From assembly GCA_016870115.1 (NCBI GenBank), contig VGCH01000029.1, positions 1 through 34,772 of the forward strand: a stretch of 34,772 nt of DNA, written 5' to 3'. This DNA comes from Alphaproteobacteria bacterium (GTDB taxonomy: Bacteria; Pseudomonadota; Alphaproteobacteria; Reyranellales; Reyranellaceae). Below, in pieces: positions 31,128 through 34,772 of this stretch. Position numbers and translations under genes: made by a program. Within the stretch, counting starts at the first letter, position 1; the number at the start of each line of letters is the position of its first letter. Under the pieces are notes generated by a model. The model saw nothing but the letters and a program-made list of their open reading frames with translations. It was not told the origin of the DNA and did no database searches.

Positions 31128-31877
31128 TCACGCCGGCCGGTTCGCCTTGAGGAAGGTCCGGATGTGCCGGACCGCGAGCGGAATCTTGTCGGGCGTGTCC
31201 TTCCACGGATAGAGCGAGACCTCCGCGTTAGGTGCCAGCATCACCTGCTCCATCGCGACCTCGATCGGGTGCGGCGGGATGTCGTCGGGCAGAATCAGCA
31301 GCGGCTTTGTGCAGCCGCGCACAAAATCCCGATCGACGGTGAAGACGAAATCGGCGGGCGAGAGGTACATCTTGCGCAGGAACGCCTCGACCTGGGGGAC
31401 GGTCACATCCGGCCGACGCTTGAGGAGCGCCTCCGCCCAGTTGCCGCGATTGTTGTCGTAGAATTGCGTCGGCATCGATGTGCGGTGCCCCGAGGGTTGC
31501 GCCAGCACGGCGGCCACGACGCGATCCGGCGCGCGCCGGATCAGGTTCCAGATGAAGGGACCGCCGATGCAATAGCCCAGCACCATGAACCGCCCGATCC
31601 CGAGGTGATCCATCAGCGCGAGGTGGTCGTCCGTATAGGCGTCCCAGGGCCGATCGGGCTCCAGCGGTCCGGTCGACTGCCCGTCCTTGCCGTTGCGCAA
31701 ATCCGCGGCGACGCACCGATACTCGTCGCTGAAGACCTTCAGCGCGTTGAACGGGTGTGTGGTGTCCAGTCCCGCGACCGTTGAGTTCAGCCCGCCGCCC
31801 GGAATCACCATCAGCGGAAAGCCACTGCCCATCTCGCTGTAGTGCAGGCGGACAGGTCCTTTCTCCATGAACGGCAT
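31128..31877 (-). CDS. Alpha/beta hydrolase with cysteine in the nucleophile elbow
   Basis: This 249-residue alpha/beta hydrolase starts at an ATG preceded by GAGGA. The oxyanion region is MVIPGGGLNST (about 23-33) and the nucleophile elbow is VLGYCIGGPF, putting Cys103 where serine is usual, as in dienelactone hydrolase. VAADLRNGKDGQSTGPLE is typical of this subgroup. The usual C-terminal catalytic His in a G-x-G-H setting is not evident; the corresponding stretch reads YPWKDTPDKIPLAVRHIRTFL. The catalytic machinery may therefore be altered. It lies 87 bp downstream of the M20 gene on the same strand, with a possible terminator between. Substrate unknown. Confidence 0.85.
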   Translation of the reverse strand: MPFMEKGPVRLHYSEMGSGFPLMVIPGGGLNSTVAGLDTTHPFNALKVFSDEYRCVAADLRNGKDGQSTGPLEPDRPWDAYTDDHLALMDHLGIGRFMVLGYCIGGPFIWNLIRRAPDRVVAAVLAQPSGHRTSMPTQFYDNNRGNWAEALLKRRPDVTVPQVEAFLRKMYLSPADFVFTVDRDFVRGCTKPLLILPDDIPPHPIEVAMEQVMLAPNAEVSLYPWKDTPDKIPLAVRHIRTFLKANRPA

Positions 31878-31932
31878 GCGGTCCTCGCGCGGTGTGGGCT
31901 TCGTCGTCGGTGTCTAGACCATGGTCGTGCCA

Positions 31933-31954
31933 ATCCGGCTGCTCCCGGCCGGAT
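31933..31954 (-). terminator. Possible hairpin terminator after the M20 gene
   Basis: ATCCGGC and GCCGGAT pair perfectly around an eight-base loop, beginning ten bases after the M20 stop when read on the minus strand. Only TTGG follows, so there is no proper T tract. It may be a weak or factor-assisted terminator. Confidence 0.35.
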
Positions 31955-31964
31955 GGGGAGAACT

Positions 31965-33119
31965 CTAGGCCATCAGGCGCTCGATGACCTCCAGCTGAAT
32001 TCGCGCCGCCTCGACCATTTGGTCGATCGGCAAACTCTCGTTGGCGGCGTGGCCCTGTGCGCCGGAGCCGGGGCCGAAATTGAGGATCTCGATGCCGTCA
32101 TCGGCGTAGTAGCGCCCGTCGCTGACGCCTGTGGCGTTCAGGAGGGCAACCTTGCGGTCGGCCTGTGCCCTGACCGCGGCCTCGAAGGCGGCGATCGTGG
32201 GCCCGTTCTCGGGGGCGAAGAAGCCGTTGGTGCCGGTCAGGAACTCGACCGTGTAGGTTCCGCGAGGCTCGCCGACGCCATCCACGACTCGCTTCAGTTC
32301 GGTGAACGCTGCCTTCACCTTCTCGGTCGGCAGCAAGCGGCGGTCGATCTCGACTGTACAGGCCGAGGGCACCACGTTGGTGTTGTGCCCACCATGGAAC
32401 ATCCCGACATTCACCGTCGATCGCATCGCGCCCTTGACGCGCTTGGGCAGCGTCTTGTCGTAGTGGGCTTGCAGGGCTCCCACCAGCCGCATCATGCGCA
32501 GGATGGCGTTGTCGCCGGCCGACGGATTGCCGGCATGTGCCGCGCGGCCGCGCGTCGTCAGCCTCGCCCACATCACGCCGCGCTCGGCGACAATCAGGTT
32601 GTTCTCGGTCTGCGCGCCCAGGATCAGCGCATCCGGTTGCACGCGACCGCTCTTGCGCAGGAAGGCCATGCCGTCGGGACCGAGGTTCTCCTCATCGGCG
32701 ACGAAGGTGAACAGAAGCTCGCCCCGCTTCGGCAGTCCGCGCCTGGCCAGCTCCTCGGCGAGCCAGATCTGGACCGCCATGCTGCCCTTGCAGTTGCCGG
32801 CCCCTAGCCCGAACACCTTGCCGCCCTTCACGACGGCCTTGAACGGATCGGTCTTCCAATTCGCGCGTTCGCCCACGCCCACTGTGTCGACATGCGCGTT
32901 GAAGGCGATCACCGGCCCGCGTCCCTTGCCCTTGCGACGCGCGACGACGTTGTCGACCTTGGGAGTCTTGGCGACGGTCTCGACCTTGTAGCCCGCCTTG
33001 CGCAGCCGTCGGGCTGCATAGGCGCAAATCTCGACGCTGGTGCCCGGCGGATAGGGCGAGGGCAGCGCGATGAGGTCGGAGAGGATGGACACCAGCTCGG
33101 TGCCGAGGGACTTCGACAT
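31965..33119 (-). CDS. M20 family metallo-hydrolase (ArgE/DapE/CPG2-like) with altered bridging ligand
   Basis: This 384-residue M20 amidohydrolase or deacylase has FNAHVDTVGVG (His76, Asp78), the catalytic Glu pair in VADEENLGPDG (143-144), and a dimerisation domain around GRAAHAGNPSAGDNAI. The family's metal-bridging Asp, usually in G-R-G-x-x-D-M-K-G, is replaced by Asn109 in LGAGNCKGSMAV, so a normal dinuclear site is uncertain. The ATG at 33119 follows TGGAAA by eight bases. It starts 16 bp after the upstream carbamoylase-like gene, forming a two-gene operon of related hydrolases. Substrates may be N-acyl or N-carbamoyl amino acids; the ureide context is suggestive only. Confidence 0.85.
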   Translation of the reverse strand: MSKSLGTELVSILSDLIALPSPYPPGTSVEICAYAARRLRKAGYKVETVAKTPKVDNVVARRKGKGRGPVIAFNAHVDTVGVGERANWKTDPFKAVVKGGKVFGLGAGNCKGSMAVQIWLAEELARRGLPKRGELLFTFVADEENLGPDGMAFLRKSGRVQPDALILGAQTENNLIVAERGVMWARLTTRGRAAHAGNPSAGDNAILRMMRLVGALQAHYDKTLPKRVKGAMRSTVNVGMFHGGHNTNVVPSACTVEIDRRLLPTEKVKAAFTELKRVVDGVGEPRGTYTVEFLTGTNGFFAPENGPTIAAFEAAVRAQADRKVALLNATGVSDGRYYADDGIEILNFGPGSGAQGHAANESLPIDQMVEAARIQLEVIERLMA

Positions 33120-33135
33120 TCTTTGTTTCCAGAGT

Positions 33136-34386
33136 TCAGCGGTTGGCAAGATGCGCCAGCACCTCGACCAGCACGCGCGTGCCGGCGGCGAGGTCCGCGG
33201 GCGCGGCGTTCTCGATCTCGTTGTGGCTGATGCCGCGCTCACACGGCACGAAGATCATGCCGGTGGGGCAGAGCCGCGCGATGTGCATCGCGTCATGACC
33301 CGCGCCGGATGGCATGTCCATGTTGGACAGCTGAAGCTTGGCCGCTGTGCCGCGCACGAGGTCGATCACCGTCGGATCGAACGCCGTCGGCGCCACTGCG
33401 ACAATGCGCCGGATCACGGCGGTACAGGGCGCGGCATGGCCGGCCACGATCGCGCCCAGCTCGCGCTCCGCGCGATCCAGCGTCTCGTCCGACGGATGGC
33501 GCATGTCGATGGTGAAGCTCGTGCGGCCCGGAACCGTGTTGGGCGATCCCGGACCGACCTCGACACGTCCGATGGTGAAGCGCAGCGTGTCATCGGCGTC
33601 GGTCGTCGCCGCATACATGGCCGCCGCGATACGCGTCGCGGCGGCGAAGCAGTCCTTGCGGGCCGCGCGCGGCGTGGTGCCCGCATGCGCCTCCTCGCCT
33701 TCGATTTCGACGATGTAGCGTCGGCTTCCCTGAATCCCAGTCACCACCCCGATGGTCCGCCGCTCGTTCTCCAGTCGCGGGCCCTGCTCGATGTGCGCCT
33801 CGACATAGCCCGCCAGCCCGAACCCGCAGCCGGAGCGAGCCGGTGCCGGCGCCGCACGCAGCGTCTCGGCGAGCGCATCGCCCAGCGCCACGCCCTTCCA
33901 GTCTTTCACCTGCAGCATGTCGGCGAGCGGATACTGGCCGGCGAACACGCCTGAGCCCATCGCGCCGGGCTGGAAGCGCGAGCCCTCCTCATTGGTCCAG
34001 GCGACGGCCTCGATCGGCCGGCGCGTGGTGATGCCGGCATCTTCCAGCGCCTCCAGCGCCTCGAACGCCGCGAGCACGCCATACATGCCGTCGAACCGGC
34101 CGCCGGTTGGTTGGCTGTCCATGTGCGAGCCGCTCAAGACCGGGCTGGCGGTCGGATCGCTGCCGGCGCGCCGCACGAAGAGATTGCCGATCGAGTCGGT
34201 CGAAACCGAGAAGCCGCGCCGTTGCGCCCAGCCCGCGAGAAGGTTCCGCGCCGCCGCGTCTTCCGCCGACAGCGCCTGACGGTTGACGCCGCCGCGGGGC
34301 GTGGCGCCCGTTCGCGCCATCTCGACATGCCGTTGCCAGAGACGGTCCTGATCAACCGCCCGTGCCGCCGCTCCGGTCTCTGCCAT
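33136..34386 (-). CDS. Zn-dependent amidohydrolase, allantoate amidohydrolase/N-carbamoyl-amino acid hydrolase type
   Basis: This 416-residue M20-like enzyme is of the allantoate amidohydrolase/HyuC group. It has SGSHMDSQPTGGRFDGMYGV (85-104; His88 and Asp99 are metal ligands), WTNEEGSRFQPGAMGS (130-145; Glu133/134), VEAHIEQGP with a further metal His, and PSGAGHDAMHIA, with a GISHNEIE tail motif. AGGAG lies nine bases before the ATG. It is divergent (71 bp) from the beginning of a PuuE-type allantoinase gene. That makes allantoate the favoured substrate: allantoinase opens the ring and this enzyme would remove the ureido group. N-carbamoyl amino acids or beta-ureidopropionate are alternatives. 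The downstream M20 gene is co-oriented, 16 bp away. Confidence 0.9.
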   Translation of the reverse strand: MAETGAAARAVDQDRLWQRHVEMARTGATPRGGVNRQALSAEDAAARNLLAGWAQRRGFSVSTDSIGNLFVRRAGSDPTASPVLSGSHMDSQPTGGRFDGMYGVLAAFEALEALEDAGITTRRPIEAVAWTNEEGSRFQPGAMGSGVFAGQYPLADMLQVKDWKGVALGDALAETLRAAPAPARSGCGFGLAGYVEAHIEQGPRLENERRTIGVVTGIQGSRRYIVEIEGEEAHAGTTPRAARKDCFAAATRIAAAMYAATTDADDTLRFTIGRVEVGPGSPNTVPGRTSFTIDMRHPSDETLDRAERELGAIVAGHAAPCTAVIRRIVAVAPTAFDPTVIDLVRGTAAKLQLSNMDMPSGAGHDAMHIARLCPTGMIFVPCERGISHNEIENAAPADLAAGTRVLVEVLAHLANR

Positions 34387-34457
34387 GTTCCGTATCTCCT
34401 CGGGGGCGTTGTAGCGGCGGCCCGGGTGGGCTTCAATCAGCCAGGGAGACTAGGCGC

Positions 34458-34772
34458 ATGCACAATCATCTCGACCGCGACCTCATTGGCTATGGCCCGA
34501 ACCCGCCCGACGCGCAGTGGCCTGGCGGCGCCCGGCTCGCCATCAGCTTTGTGCTGAACTACGAGGAGGGGGGCGAGAACACCGTCCTGAACGGGGACGC
34601 GGGGTCGGAGACCTATCTCACCGAGACGCCCGGCGGCACGGCTCTGGTCGGTCAGAGGGACCTGAGCACTGAGTCAATCTATGAGTACGGCGCACGCGCG
34701 GGGTTTTGGCGCATTCTGCGCCTGTTCCAGGATCGCGGCATGCACTTCACCTCATGGGCCGTCGCTCGGGCG
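34458..34772 (+). CDS. PuuE-type allantoinase/polysaccharide deacetylase family protein, 5' part
   Basis: An open frame of 105 codons runs from the ATG at 34458 to the window edge without a stop, so the gene is truncated here. The translation begins MHNHLDRDLIGYGPNPPDA and continues with GGARLAISFVLNYEEGGENT and ESIYEYGARAGFWRILRLF, the conserved N-terminus of PuuE allantoinases. These are metal-independent and unrelated to the amidohydrolase-type allantoinase. PuuE hydrolyses allantoin to allantoate. It is divergent from the allantoate-amidohydrolase-like gene, which supports a purine/ureide degradation role. The catalytic NodB-domain residues lie beyond the window. Related cyclic-imide or chitin deacetylase-like functions cannot be excluded. 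Confidence 0.85.
   Translation, partial: MHNHLDRDLIGYGPNPPDAQWPGGARLAISFVLNYEEGGENTVLNGDAGSETYLTETPGGTALVGQRDLSTESIYEYGARAGFWRILRLFQDRGMHFTSWAVARA

Noticed and set aside
1-34772. CRISPR arrays, insertion sequences, toxin-antitoxin or defence genes
   Set aside because: No regularly spaced repeats, transposase motifs or defence-type domains were seen on either strand.

Overview
This window is GC-rich (roughly two thirds G+C) and gene-dense. It looks like the chromosome of a metabolically versatile alphaproteobacterium. The initiator tRNA remnant fits the alphaproteobacterial fMet sequence, there is an NdvA/ChvA-type cyclic glucan exporter, and there are many Bug/NMT1-type uptake and catabolic genes. 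The genus cannot be settled from the sequence; this is an inference from gene content. Thirty-three protein genes are annotated. Nearly all are catabolic enzymes, transporters or their regulators, arranged as single genes or short operons that alternate strands with almost no spacing.

Layout: (1) 1-137: an AT-rich stub (25% G+C over 1-63) joined to the 3' half of an initiator tRNA gene and its rho-independent terminator. This looks like the att junction of an integrated element lying to the left. (2) 194-3393: a beta-oxidation operon (crotonase plus two acyl-CoA dehydrogenases). (3) 3458-7817: cysteine hydrolase, amidohydrolase/decarboxylase, 2-keto-4-pentenoate hydratase-like protein, a second crotonase, and a beta-carbonic anhydrase. 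(4) 7820-15813: a class V aminotransferase divergent from a tightly overlapping set (HemL-like aminotransferase, SMP-30 lactonase, PEP-mutase/isocitrate-lyase-type lyase), then RidA-like and Bug-type binding proteins, then a fused NDP-forming acyl-CoA synthetase. (5) 15817-19328: phenylalanine hydroxylase divergent from an Lrp/AsnC regulator across a striking inverted repeat, then a threonine-dehydratase-like enzyme divergent from an M20 amidohydrolase. (6) 19336-24983: NdvA-like exporter, an NMT1/SsuABC-type importer and an MFS transporter. (7) 25139-28958: an AceE/MdeB-like dehydrogenase E1 divergent from a second Lrp/AsnC regulator, matching the mdeR-mdeB layout of methionine/2-oxobutyrate catabolism, followed by a PhzF-like isomerase. 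(8) 29019-34772: acyl-CoA ligase with a VOC protein, an alpha/beta hydrolase with a cysteine nucleophile, two M20-type amidohydrolases, and the beginning of a PuuE-type allantoinase that runs off the window.

The common theme is uptake and breakdown of amino acids, organic acids, ureides and acyl compounds. The best leads are the tRNA-fMet attachment junction, the phhA/Lrp operator, the overlapping aminotransferase-lactonase-lyase operon, the mdeRB-like pair without methionine gamma-lyase, and several enzymes whose usual catalytic residues are replaced. I see no CRISPR array, insertion sequence, rRNA, transposase or integrase in the window.
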